Shown here in pieces: positions 33,816 to 45,189 of a stretch of 64,000 bases of DNA (its first letter is position 1; every line of letters begins with the position of its first letter). The notes under the pieces are model-generated. The model was not told where the DNA came from. It ran no database searches and saw only the letters and a program-made list of their open reading frames with translations. This DNA is from Enchytraeus crypticus. Lineage: Eukaryota; Annelida; Clitellata; Enchytraeida; Enchytraeidae. The position numbers and the translations under genes are program-made. Where the stretch lies: positions 493,001 to 557,000 of the forward strand of contig CAJHZI010000192.1 in NCBI GenBank assembly GCA_905160935.1. The letters run 5' to 3'.

Positions 33816-35090
33816 TATTACTGTTATTCTCCCCGATAGGAGAATAACATTTTTCATATTATAGCTTTCTCTACTATTCAACAAGTTTTAACAAATATGC
33901 GATAGTTGGTGCAGTTTAATGTCTACCAAAATTTGGTTATGAACTCATAATTAAAATAATGGCTATATCCTGCTGCGGGCATATTTCCTTCGCAAAAATT
34001 TACACAGTTTAGAAATAGTACTACGGTCAATTAAAGAAAATTTGATATTGAAAAGTTGCAAAGCTAATGTTAAAAACATCATGCAACCAAAGTCGGTAAG
34101 GTCGACTAGGTGGAACTGTCAAATTTATTAGTTCTTTAGTTTAATATCAAAATATTTTGACACTATAACAAATTCTCCATAATTTAATAATGCTAGAACT
34201 GTATCTAAGAACTATATAAATAATGGCTCAGTTATAAATGTAATTAAAAATTTATTTAAATTGGATAGTCAATTGTTTCATTACATTTTAAGAAGAGCTA
34301 CATTTTTTCCTAATTTTATTTAGGGGTTATGAACTGAACATTTGGCAATACTAAATATTTTGATCTTGACACTTGCTGCAGGTTTAATTCATTCAGATTT
34401 CTGTGATCAAGTTAATTAAAATTAACAAAGTAAAACCTGAAGTTGAAATCAATAAACATTTATAAGCTCTGGATATAGTCTATAATATTTATGAATAAAT
34501 TCTAACTTCTTTATTCTGCAAAGTAATTTCAAATGCCGGTTTCATTTATTGACTTTACAAATTTGCCATGAATGTAATGAAGCAATTGACTATCCAATTT
34601 AAAGTAGACGTCGAAAATATATTCTATAATAAAACGTATTTAATTATTCACCAATTAGACAAGTCTAAACGACTCTACCTCCCTCAAACAAATTTACACC
34701 AGTCGCGCGCATGAACCGTTAGCACCGTTATCATTATCACGTAGAATAGAAACCTTTGCGACCAGTCCGCAATCCACATCAGACAAAAATGAGGCTTTGG
34801 TGAAAGAAATCTTTGTGAGAAAGTGGGGCATCACCGTGTAGATGGGGTTCTATTGAATGGTTCCGCCCCTTATTAACGGGTACAACCCTTTTCTTTTCTT
34901 TTCTGAAAGAGAGCCAATATTTTTGGATTCATGGGTCCGGAAATGAAATTTATTTGGAATTTGCATCATCAGATTTAAGCTTCAGGAGGCAGATTGAGGC
35001 GTTTGATAATTGTTTACCCTGTAATGATAGAACTCATTGCGAAATGGGCTCTATGCCTTGTTTTTATTTTGTAGAGAAACTAGGATAGAT
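33816..35090. other. No gene seen
   Basis: AT-rich sequence. A somewhat GC-richer patch near 34690-34880 (GTCGCGCGCATGAACC, GGTTCCGCCCCTTATTAACG) has no open frame of note and could be a promoter or unique regulatory DNA. Nothing firmer is visible. Confidence 0.4.
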
Positions 35091-35365
35091 CGACTTTTTC
35101 CGTGTCATGTTAGGGACACTGAAAAATAGACCAACAGTGTCGTAAAAGGAGACTGAGCAAGAACTGGGGAGGGAAACGGGAAACAACCTCAGAAAACATA
35201 TTATTTCCAAGCTATAGGCCATATTAAGTTGTGGATAAGGCATAGCCTTTTGTGAAGGGATTAAAGAATTAATCAATGGAGTGCTCTTTATGGAACATGA
35301 AAGCAACATGTGTGTCAAAAATATGTGCCATGGACCTGCCTAGTAGGCAATAGCAGGAGTAATAG
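35091..35365 (+). mobile_element. Repeat related to the LINE tail family, copy 2
   Basis: The stretch reads in reverse as 58330-58110: GGAAACAACCTCAGAAAACA, TTCCAAGCTATAGGCC, GGATAAGGCATAGCC, TTTTGTGAAGGGATTAA. It ends in GTGCCATGGACCTGCCTAGT. It runs into a GA microsatellite at 35391. Confidence 0.6.
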
Positions 35366-35386
35366 CAAGCCCCCGTGTAGTATCTC

Positions 35387-35390
<4 letters not shown>

Positions 35391-35466
<76 letters not shown>
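35391..35466. repeat. (GA)n microsatellite
   Basis: Pure GA with one ATA interruption, directly after a LINE-type tail. Confidence 0.97.
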
Positions 35467-35470
<4 letters not shown>

Positions 35471-35734
35471 CTTTACATCAACTCCAGTGCAGGCTATATT
35501 TTCTCTCATAGTAACTATTATAATTATTGTTCTATGTACATGTATTGTAATGAACAATAATCTTACAAACCGGATCAAATTTTCAATAATTCCATAATAT
35601 GTAATAATGTCATTTGTCTAATTAGTATGAAATATGTACATCTCTTTTAAAAAGGGGAACTCGAAAGTTAAGTTTTTATATTATTAGTGAGTTATTTTAT
35701 TTCTTCGGAGGACGGTGGAGAGATTAAACAGAAC

Positions 35735-35835
35735 CTGAGTTGAGATGTTGGCTGATGATATGGTGTGGGACAGACAGGATTGGAGAAGGTCTATTCTTAT
35801 CCCGGCCCTAGTTAAACTGGGATTCAAGGGAAGAT
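35735..35835 (-). mobile_element. SINE-like repeat E, copy 3
   Basis: The minus strand shows AATCCCAGTTTAACTAGGGC, GGGATAAGAATAGACCTTCTC and CATATCATCAGCCAACATC. Abuts SINE-A copy 5. Confidence 0.5.
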
Positions 35836-35839
35836 ATCT

Positions 35840-35976
35840 GCTGGAGCCAATGGAGAAGTCAATAAGATACACGACCGCGGATCAGTATGTGCGGGGTTCA
35901 AATCCTTGGCTCTACCGTCACTGACATCGCTTTCAAGTGAGGAAACTGACGTTAACATTAGCTTTACCAGCTTTAT
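35840..35976 (+). mobile_element. SINE-A copy 5 (full length)
   Basis: Head GCTGGAGCCAATGGAGAAGTC, B box GGTTCAAATCC, CCGTCACTGACATCGCTTTC, AAGTGAGGAAACTGACGTTA, end GCTTTACCAGCTTTAT. The very next base begins the copied MXD start exon. Confidence 0.8.
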
Positions 35977-36074
35977 CACTTACCTCGTTCTCGTTATTGC
36001 TTATCCAACAAGTTCGTAAGCCAATATTAGCAGATTAATGTGGTTCATGTTACAGACTTCAGGTCACAAAGACT
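35977..36074 (-). pseudogene. Frameshifted duplicate of the MXD start exon
   Basis: These 98 bases match 31163-31259 (end of leader, ATG, SID codons, donor and first intron bases) with three substitutions and one C-to-TA change. The ATG and the GTAAGTG donor survive. The one-base gain after codon 10 shifts the frame, and a stop follows six codons later, so the Ala-Ala core of the SID is lost. It lies 4.7 kb upstream of the true exon in the same orientation. Retention of intron bases shows it is a DNA-level copy, not a retrocopy. Whether it can be spliced as an alternative exon is unknown, but it cannot encode a working SID. Confidence 0.9.
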
Positions 36075-37489
36075 TTCTTTGATTTTGATTGATCAGCATA
36101 CTATGAACTTGTGATAGTTATATACTAACCTAGTCAGTTTCTATAGCAGTATCGTGAACGGTGAACGGTATTCGAGACTGCTTTATAGGTTCCTTACAAC
36201 CTATAATAAATCCAATTCATGAATCATCAATCATACTTTTGCTATTAATAACGCCGAGTGGCAGCAAGTTACGATACATGATTAACCTTTCATGGACCTA
36301 TGGGGATATACATCGTTTTTTTGGTGACCTTGGCGTTGCATCCAGGCCATTTGCATCCGCGGCGAATACGCCATATTCCTTTCACATTTTGAAGTGATCT
36401 ATCTTTCACGAGATGACACTAGTATAACAGAAACTTATGATCTAGTTTAACAAGAATTCTAACTTTCACCAGATGTCACAAGTGGCTTGCAATAATATAA
36501 ACCAACTGTATTCGCTAACAATTCGATTGCCTTTACTACAAGAAACGTAGGCCCACTTAGCTGCAGTCAGCTGTCAGGTAGCCTCAAATGCTTAATTAAG
36601 CACTTAAAAATACATGCATATCAAGGATTAAAGACAAGCACGCTTTCTAATAAATATGTCAAACGCAAATTGACAGGAATACCATAATGTAAAGTAGCCT
36701 AACTATTTGCTTATTTGTTTATTTAACTACTAACTTATTTATTTAAAGTAAGCATCGGCCTACTACTCAAGCATTTCACTATATTTTGTAAGCAAATTCT
36801 TTCACAGAGAAATTTTAAAATAGCTCTACACTGTTTATATTGTTCTCTCTTCGCTAGAGCTGTGATTTTCTGGATAGAGTTTAAGATTTGCGCTGAGTTA
36901 TACAAAGATTTATTCATCAGAAAGAAAAGTACGTCAAGCGTCAGAACGCAAAAAGCGGTCGAGCTCTGTAATTCTTCATTGCAAGTCAAGTCACGGAATT
37001 TCTACAAGCCGATAACCCTGGAACGTATAATGTAGCATTAAGGTTAATCCGTAGGGAGTTAGAGAAAACTCGCCCAGCTAACTTAGTAGCAAGGGAGTTA
37101 TGTGCTGTGTAAAACAACAGCATACTTTCACTGAGGCATAATAAACAGGCTGCGTGATTTGTATTTTGAAATCCATGTGAATTTACTTTAAACAAGCAAA
37201 ACCTTGAAACATATACAATAAAATAATGTTCGTCCTTGTTGGATCATGGCTGCCACAAAGCTAAGACTAACTCTGAACTGCACGTGTCTCAAGAGGTGCA
37301 TAAACACCAAGTTAGTAATAAATCACCGTGAAAGCAATGTTTTTTGTAAGCAGAAGGCTAAATTATAATTGTATGAGTAAATTAATATTTCTATGATTGG
37401 ATCATCCTGTTGGTTAATGTATTTAATTTTACCGTTAGAGTAACTTTTTCCCGTATCACGATAAAATTCTATCTTGATCTCCATTACAG

Positions 37490-37622
37490 TGATTGTTCCC
37501 CAATATTAAAACCATTACCGAGGCAATTACCACGGTATACCGCGGATTACTGCACCGCGGAATACCAGGTCTGGTTCGATGAATTTTTTGTTGTTGCAGA
37601 CATCGACATCGAAATGACATAG
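37490..37622 (+). other. Possible exon, unassigned
   Basis: After a good acceptor (CTTGATCTCCATTACAG) the frame is open to a TAG at 37620-37622. It reads DCSPILKPLPRQLPRYTADY and onward. A donor-like CCAG|GTCTGG lies inside. Two CCGCGG palindromes and ATCGACATCGA repeats suggest caution. No family is recognised. Confidence 0.25.
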
Positions 37623-37645
37623 ACATCGATATCGATATCGCCACA

Positions 37646-37769
37646 GGCTGGAGCTAGTGGCGATGTCGATAAGATATTCGACCGCCGATTGGTATGTGCG
37701 GGGTTCAAATTCTGGGTTCTCCCATCACTGACATCGATTTCTAGTGAAGAAACTGACGTTAACATTAGT
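37646..37769 (+). mobile_element. SINE-A copy 6
   Basis: GGCTGGAGCTAGTGGCGATG, GGGGTTCAAATTCTGGG, CATCACTGACATCGATTTCT, GAAACTGACGTTAACATTAG. The 3' end is cut before the TTTACCAGC motif. Confidence 0.8.
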
Positions 37770-39334
37770 TCTTTTTGTTCGATTAGCCGATTGTTGGAAG
37801 AATATGAACCCTATAATTGTCGTTTGATATCAAATCGATGATAGAATGGGTTATCTATCTCTTAGTAGCTTGAAATAATAGCAGTAGGCCTATCATCGTG
37901 ATATACTCATTTTGTAGATGCTTAAAGAAATGAGGAAAAAGAGAGTTTAGAAACGGAAAATATGAGTAAAGAGAGTAAGGAGTAAAAATTTCCCGAAAGT
38001 TGTAGTTTTTTTTAAACGGATGCCAAGCTGGACTGTTTGCTTTTCAGAACCAACATAGTAATAAACTCATCCTAGCTTTAGTGTTTGTGCAATGTTTAAC
38101 AACGTCTAAACAGCAGAATTCACTCAGCATGGTTAACTCAATTGCACTAAAGGGACGTCTTGACAGACTTGTATTTCCATACTCCGTTTCTCATCGTCTA
38201 GCTTAGAGCAATTAGGAATTAGTAATAGTATTAGTAATAGCTTAGAGTATAGGAAAGCGTGTATTATCTGCCCAATCCGAGTGTCCTTCTTTAGATATTC
38301 CATTGAAAATAAATTAAAACTAAGGACTAGCCTATATGAATATCTGCTATCATCATCTGTAATAAAGCGCTGCAGCGACAACAAAATTATATCACGATAT
38401 CAATATTTTTCTTCATTTAAATTGCAGTAATTAGTTTAGACAAAACATATGACTATTTAAAGTTTTTATTTCTGATTTATTCTACCTGTTTAGAAGTCTA
38501 TTAGTTCGAAAAGTTCTCTCAAACTGGCCTATGAAAATTGATGCATTTGATCTAAATGACATTTATAATGGACTAACACGAGCTTTCACAAACCGTTTGT
38601 TTGTTGACTTCTCTTCAGACCGGAAAGAAATTCAGTTCTATCAAAGATGAAACAAAATCACGTCATCAATTCAGCACCGACCGGATTCCTCGCTATCAGA
38701 GACCTTGTCAACGTTATCATTTTGTCAAACAAAGACTTGTATTGATCTGCATTATTTCCTTTCCTCATGTTATTCCTGACTTTCTTGTTCTTATCAGTTT
38801 ATAACATCTGATTTAAGTTTAACTTTCTTGACTTTCTGTGTCCTTGAAAATAAGTTAATGTAATGATACGGCTTTGTTGATAAAATTCTGTAGATTTATA
38901 ATGATTAGATTGTGATGATTGTAATGATGTATAATTTATCGTAAATTGGATTGAGTTTATGAACGATAATGGTATTTTGAATTAAAGAGAAAGTCAGGTC
39001 AGCTTCTGCAGTCAGTGTAACTTTTAGTATCTTAGACGATCCTTTTTCGTCAAACATTGTTAAATAGTCAGTTTATCATGTTGCAGCTAAGCTTAGCTGT
39101 GTTATTTTCATTCTTCGAATTGTAAACAATGAGCTGGACCCACCTTGTACATATTTCTACACTTCCTTTTTCGGGATATTCTAAAAAAATAATGATAGTA
39201 AAAATAAAATCTGACGAGTCAGAGTCACATAGTAAGCCACTTCACCAATAGACTGGTTCAAGCGAGCAAAATTGATAGTAATTTATTCCTTAGCCATTAC
39301 CAAAACATTCCAGCCTACCGCCTAACACTAGCCC

Positions 39335-39555
39335 TTAAGCTAACCCAAACCCTAACCCTTACCCTAAAACTAACGTAACCCTAACCCTAGCGCTAATACA
39401 AACCCTAACCCTAAAACTAACCAAACACTAACCCTAACCCTAACGCTAACCTAACCATAACCCTAACCCTAACCTTACCCTAACCCTAATCCTAACCTTA
39501 CCCTAACCCTAACTCTAAACCTAATCTTAACCCTAACCCAACCCTAACCTAACCC
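39335..39555. repeat. Degenerate interstitial telomere-type repeat (CCCTAA)n
   Basis: Dozens of CCCTAA and CCTAA units on the plus strand with variants (CCATAA, CCTTAC, CGCTAA). Flanks are ordinary chromosomal DNA on both sides, so this is internal. It is followed by a C/T-rich CTACCACTACCTCTCC repeat. Confidence 0.9.
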
Positions 39556-39689
39556 TACCACTACCTCTCCATCCTACCATCATCTCTCCACTCTACCACC
39601 ACCACTCCACGCTTTATTACAATCGTCCTGGTGTCCTAAAATATCTCGCCTATTTTTTATCAGTCTGCCCATGTCAGCGCTCTATCACA

Positions 39690-39800
39690 GAACCCTACAG
39701 GATTCGAGCCTCGTTATCTCCAGCCTAGCATCCTCTCCAGCTCTATATTTGCTCTGTTAACGGCCTGCTATCAATACGCATTTTGCGGATCCACGATAGG
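39690..39800 (-). repeat. tRNA-like remnant
   Basis: On the minus strand GGCTCGAATCCTGTAGG is a B-box-like element. GATGCTAGGCTGGAGATAAC stands in front of it. SINE relic likely. Confidence 0.3.
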
Positions 39801-39899
39801 ATACTTGGCGGATCTTCTATTCCTAAAGAGAATAATAGAAGATATGATAATTGAATCGTGGTTACTGGACCAGTTCAACGTCTTACGACAAAAAAATTA

Positions 39900-40125
39900 A
39901 ACACGCATTATAGTGAAATGATCAACTACGCTGATATCTATCACTTTTTAATACCACATGTTTAGGCAATTTAGACCATTTTCCGTATAACCAGTCCAGT
40001 GAATGTCCGAGATTTTACTGTCAGATCAGAGCGGCTGGGATTCGAACCCACGAGGGTTCAACTTACCTCAGGATCTGTCATTGAAAACTTCATGACGTTG
40101 CCCCTATGCTATTAAGACATTGACT
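39900..40125 (-). mobile_element. SINE-B copy 3
   Basis: On the minus strand: TAGGGGCAACGTCATGAAG, GGGTTCGAATCCCAGCCGC (strong B box), TCGGACATTCACTGGACTGG, TATACGGAAAATGGTC, ACATGTGGTATTAAAAAGTG, ATTTCACTATAATGCG. Well preserved. Confidence 0.75.
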
Positions 40126-40663
40126 ATGAGGGTGTTGACTCTTAAAGCTCTGTATGATAACGTTAGGAAAGAGATTGTTAGGTTTTATTTTCTATCCTCA
40201 GTACATTGAGCACTTTACCGATAAAAACTTGGTTTCCTTTACAATATAAAACTAAGTTAGGATTATTGAATGCTCGTAAGGCTTGCCAGGAACCTTAGTA
40301 TCATAGTTTGTTTAAAGTATTTGTTATATGTTCTAGGCATAAAGCAGTTTATATTTTTTATATTTTTGCAAATTGATCTCTTATTTGAAAATTGGTACTT
40401 CGTCTTTCTATGCAGTATGGTGCACATTTTTTATTCATAGAATAACAATAAACTAATTATGGCTTCAATTTTACTTTCTGCAAGTAAAATCTGCACATAT
40501 TTGATTTATCTTTCGTAATCGTTTTCGTCAAATGACAGAATTAATGTATTTTGTGCACAAATTCGCTTTCATAGTCCAACTACAAAGCTCATTAACGAGC
40601 ACATCATAGATAAAAAAGGTTGACCCAACTAAGAAAGTTGACCCAACTAACGCTGAGGTGGAC

Positions 40664-40798
40664 TCCTCATTGGGGTCAACTTGTCACTGAGGTCGACTTG
40701 TCACTGTGGTCGTCTTGTCACTGGGGTCGTCTTGTCACTGGGGTCGTCTTGTCACTGGGGTCGTCTTGTCACTGGGGTCGTCTTGTCACTGGGGTCGA
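40664..40798 (+). repeat. 17-bp minisatellite
   Basis: Seven or so units of CTTGTCACTGGGGTCGT. It follows a short duplication of TTGACCCAACTAA at 40619-40650. No coding meaning is inferred. Confidence 0.95.
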
Positions 40799-40981
40799 CT
40801 TAACATGACAGATATGCCTCAATAGCGAGCATTTGTGCAGTCATTTACTTTTATAGTAAAATGAGTGCATTTGTTACTATTTTTTCTTTTTCTATTTCTT
40901 TTTATTTCTATTTCTTTCTATCAACTGATATCTTAAGATCCGTATTAATATACTATAGAGAAACAAAATTAGTTTTCGTAG

Positions 40982-41194
40982 GATTATTTTAGAGAGCCTG
41001 CGAATTTCACATGGTATAGCCCACCTATAGCTCCTCGCAATATGAGTCGATTTATATTCTATCCGCAAAGTGGCACAATTCATCAGCTGCGTATCACGAA
41101 AGATGTTGAACGATTTATTCCGCTTTTTCCAGATCCCGCGGAATGCTTGTATGAGAGGATCGTCAAGGATTGTCTCACAAATACAAATATTTAG
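40982..41194 (+). CDS. Unassigned probable terminal exon
   Basis: Seventy codons and a TAG, preceded by TTTTCGTAG and a long T/C-rich stretch (40875-40925), as expected of a 3' splice site. The residues look like a real folded protein (NFTWYSPPIAP, RFIFYPQSGTIHQLRITKDV, FPDPAECLYERIVKDC). Codon choice is balanced in an AT-rich setting. I do not recognise the family, and no upstream exon was identified. The opposite strand is open here as well, so strand is not certain. If genuine, this is the 3' end of a plus-strand gene converging away from MXD. Confidence 0.4.
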   Translation, partial: DYFREPANFTWYSPPIAPRNMSRFIFYPQSGTIHQLRITKDVERFIPLFPDPAECLYERIVKDCLTNTNI

Positions 41195-42239
41195 CTTCGT
41201 CAGCACAAGTTTGTGTCATCACAAGGAGGCGGTTGTGCGGCAGGAAAAGCTTTATTGCAGGAATATTCATGTTTTGCATTTGATTTTTATGTTTTCTTCT
41301 TTGCATCTGGAATTTCCGACAAAAAGTACAAAGGTTGAGAAGAGATTTGAATCACCAAAAGTTTATTAACGTTTCTCAGCAGTCATGTTGTTGAATGCCA
41401 ATTTGAAGCAATTAATTTGTATATTTAAAATGTTACTTAGTAACGGTAAGATAATTTTTAAGACAAGAAAAATAAATCATCAGCATCAGGTCGTTGTGAA
41501 GTTGTTTTGAAAACAAGGGCCTAGAAACCGGCAGTAAGAAAAGGTATAAACTACCATGAAGACGAAACTTGTTGAAGATTCGATAATAAAAATGTACATA
41601 AAAATATAATATGACATAAATGTACAATTTATATAAAATTGTGATTTACATACAATATTTTAATAAAAAATAGTGTTATATGAAAATAACAACTGATTTG
41701 AAGACGCAATTATTGTCTCTAAGCCGGTAGAATCTGTAAAAATTCGTCCGTGTTTTTGTTTTAAAAATTAAAATACGTCCCAGCTTTACCGATAAGTTCT
41801 TAACGACATCCGCCATATCAATCAATAAATATATAGATAAGAATTCAACGTCCGGTTCCTAACCGTAGGACAATGTCAGGGACGTCTCAAGCAGACCCTG
41901 CATTAAGAGATGTCAATGCACCAACGACAGATAGATACAAAGAACGCGAGAGAAAGAGAGATTAAAATAGTACATGTCCAAGATCCGAGACAAGAACATT
42001 GACCTATGCCATATAATAGTTGTTTTGACCTGTGACATATAACAGTTGTATGTATAGGAGATTCATTGTTAGCCTTTTAGGCACAAACAGCTATATACGT
42101 GCACTTTTAATAATAGATTCGTTCGAAATTCCTCAGCTACCCACAGCCCGAGAGCAGGGTATGGTAAAACCGTCCCGGACTCATGTCCAACTACTTCCGC
42201 CTCTTGGACGCAAACGATAAATACGTCTATCTATTTCAC

Positions 42240-42560
42240 ACCTAGAACATTAATCCGCTGCTACATAAATATCGGAACCGCCAATAATGACACCGGGTCC
42301 CGGATTAGGCTCGCTCCAAAGGAAATACTCATACACGTTAAGGAAATAATTTTCATCATATTTCATTTGCAGCATCCTTCGCCCGAGGCCGTCTATCGAT
42401 CCGACAACGAGGAACATTTTCACTCGGCCCGTTGAGCGCTAAATGATATGCAAATTGGAAATGGTTCCTAAATCTTACGGTCTTCAGTGTCACTGAGAGA
42501 AAAGCATTCCTAGGAAGTGCGAGCGCTAGGATAGGAGATAATTTCTTAATAGAACGGTGT
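42240..42560. promoter_or_regulatory. GC-richer unique patch with POU octamer; candidate enhancer or exon
   Basis: Contains ATGCAAAT (42448-42455), a perfect POU octamer, and GGATTA near 42303. A strong acceptor-like CATTTGCAG ends at 42372 and is followed by 20 open codons (HPSPEAVYRSDNEEHFHSAR) to TGA at 42435. No repeat family matches. Either a small terminal exon or a conserved regulatory element. Confidence 0.25.
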
Positions 42561-43006
42561 GTTTGGGGTTGGGTTCGAGTTTGGCTTTGAAGCTCCAGGT
42601 TTTATTAATTTGTAAGTAGTTTTAGGTTTTTTTTCAAAAACTAATTTCTATTATCAAATGATATTATTAATGTCTTGAGATTGAGTGAATTTGAGCCAGT
42701 TTTATTTTTGATAAAGGTTGAGCCTCAAAACACTCAACTTTACGTTGAGTTTAGTGTTTATTCATATTTTGAAAATTCATAGCCTACAATTCTTTGATAT
42801 GATATTTCCAATAATTTTAGTAAAAAATATGTGTCATTAATGTGAGTAAAAATAATTAAAACATGCGCTTTCTGCGTTCGGAACCAGAAGTCCGACTATT
42901 ATATACGACTTTTAGCTAGGCACCAAACTATTGAGAAAGATAGTGAGAACGCCTGGAATACAGGAAAATGATTTTAACGGGTTTAACTGTAAACTGTAAC
43001 TGTAAA

Positions 43007-43127
43007 AGTCGGTAAGATACTCGACCGCGGATCAGTAAGTGTGGGGTTCAAATCCTGGGCTCTCCCGTCTCTGACATCGCTTTCGAGTGAGGAAGCTGAC
43101 GTTAACCCTTAGCTTTACCAGCTTTTA
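43007..43127 (+). mobile_element. SINE-A copy 7
   Basis: AGTCGGTAAGATACTCGACC, GGGGTTCAAATCCTGGGCTC, CGTCTCTGACATCGCTTTCG, GTGAGGAAGCTGACGTTAAC, AGCTTTACCAGCTTTT. The first bases of the head are lost. Confidence 0.8.
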
Positions 43128-44249
43128 AACTGAGTGTAAGTGAGATGGGAACCCCAATTTTGTAATTTCTTAGTTAGGACACGGACCTAGAAGCTGGGTG
43201 TGAAATCAATAATTCGTTTCTTAGACGAGCGCTGAGGGACTGCGGGCATTTGTTTTAGACGTTTTTCCATTCCTCTCAAAATTAAGTTATGCTCCGAAGC
43301 CGATATAGAGAACATTATCATTGAATCCGGTGCATTTAGTCCAATTAACTATGGTTGCTTTCGTTTGCTTCAAGGAGTTTTATATAAATGTTGATTCAAA
43401 TAATATTGTCAGTACTTCAAATATTTTTAAATTGTAATTTTCTTACATGCAGACTATGAATAATTTATTAATAACTTGATGAATCCATTTAGAAAAAGTC
43501 GTAATGCAGTCTTTGAGATGTCACGATGACTTGTAAAAATAGGAACAACATTTACATTTTGAACAACTCAAATAAGATCTCTTACAATTTCTTAACATTT
43601 TTTGGATCTTCTCGTAATATCTTAATCCGGCAGTAAGTTCAACAATCTTCGGTGATTCGGGCAAAGAACTGCTCTAATTATGTTCGTGATATTTTGAAAG
43701 TTTCTGAGTAACCCTTGGAATGAATATCTTCAAATTTGACAACTTAAGGGGAGTTAAAAAACTTAGTTTGTTTTTGCATATCCTTACTTATACATTCTCT
43801 CCAGGTTCCGCAATCCGGATTATTAGCACAGCCGTCTAAGCCATGTGACATACTTAAATATCCACTAGAATGCAGAGATTATTCACGAAGGAATTTAGAA
43901 ATGTTATCCTTTTCTAACTGATTTTATGCATTGAGTTGTGTTAAAATATGTAACTTTTATAATGTGAAAAATTTACATTTACATTGAATTTTAATAAAAA
44001 TTTGTAATTTAAATATTTTTGTATAAATTTTATTTCTTTGAACAATTATCTTTTGATAATATCTGAAAGTACATGTACATCTGAATCATTATGATATTGT
44101 GTGATAGACACATTTACATTCAAATAGCTATCATCACCTTTGTAATTGATATGCGATACCTAACTACTAGCCTACGAATGCTACCATGTTGAGAGTGCAT
44201 TTTGGCTTTTGGATCCTTTTGAGTGCCATGAGTCCTTGGTTTACCCTGA

Positions 44250-44465
44250 TTCTGCATTCTCTCTCTAAGTGCACTGCCTACTGGCAGGTCCATGGTAAAT
44301 AACGCCTCTACTCCTCTCTGTCTTCTCACTTTCCTCTTCATTTGCACATGAGTGGGTCTTTAAATCATCTAACATACCTAATCTCTGCCTGCTTCTGCCT
44401 CTTTTTCCTTCCATTCTACCTTCTATGACCTATTTTAGTAGACCTTTCCCCCTTAATTCTGCATT
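44250..44465 (-). mobile_element. Non-LTR retrotransposon 3' end, copy 3
   Basis: On the minus strand, broken frames read RMEGKRGRSRQRLGMLDDLK-like and RGVIYHGPASRQ-like strings. The core ACCATGGACCTGCCAGTAGG then CAGTGCACTTAGAGAGAGA follows. This is the same C-terminus as the longer copy at 45190-45545. Decayed. Confidence 0.65.
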
Positions 44466-44919
44466 ATAATATGTATTTTCTAGGTAAATGCTTCGCATTG
44501 ATATATGCCAAACGAGCTATCTAAATAAAAAATAATACAAAATATAAAGAAAAAACAAATAATGAAAGTTTATTTCAGACTGTAACCTATTCACTTTACA
44601 AAAACCTCTGGCAAGAAAGGATCAATATTTACTTTAACTCCTTATAGTTTCAATGTTACCATCATAAATATAGTTGGTGTCCTGCTCGATAGCCTAAGAG
44701 CTCCCCAGGAAGCCACAAACCATTGTTCACTGTCTTAGTTTATTGTATAATGTTATGCTATTTTGCAAAGGGTAGTGGTTTGAAATAAATCAATAAATAT
44801 AAATAAATAAAATATTTAAAATCTGTTTCGAACCTACGACTTCCTGTATTTAGATCAAACTCTAATGAACTCGTACAAAGAAGTCGGTTATGATAACAAC
44901 GCTAGTAGTTACAAGAAAA

Positions 44920-44958
44920 TTAAGTTAAATTTAATTTAAATTTTAAAATTTAACTTAA
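44920..44958. repeat. Perfect 13-bp inverted repeat
   Basis: Arms TTAAGTTAAATTT (44920-44932) and AAATTTAACTTAA (44946-44958) with a 13-bp spacer. Entirely A/T-rich. Could form a hairpin, but may be chance in such DNA. Confidence 0.6.
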
Positions 44959-45189
44959 AGTTGAACTAATTGGCAGTCTCGTTTAAAATATAACACTGTG
45001 GCTTAAGCGTATATGACATTATATTCAGAAATGTATCTTTGACGGACCTGTCTTAGATTCGGCAGAGTACAAAAACCTTAGACTTAGTCGTCAGATCTTA
45101 AAACTTAAACGACTACTGTATGCTAAAGGTTCATTCCATCAGAGGGAGAAAACGGTAGCAAATTATATTTGGAATCTTTTACTTTTAAT

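Larger units (their letters stand above)
36161..39300. other. Repeat-interspersed region, no gene named
   Basis: AT-rich DNA with SINE-A copy 6, one possible exon (37490-37622) and a coding-like stretch near 38630-38800 after an acceptor-like CTTCTCTTCAG. Open frames at 36161-36397 and 36735-37195 have no features arguing for a gene. Confidence 0.4.

Noticed and set aside
35310-35597. Arg-Glu-rich open frame
   Set aside because: Encoded by the GA microsatellite after a LINE tail.
39335-39555. Chromosome end
   Set aside because: Units are degenerate and ordinary DNA continues for tens of kilobases on both sides.
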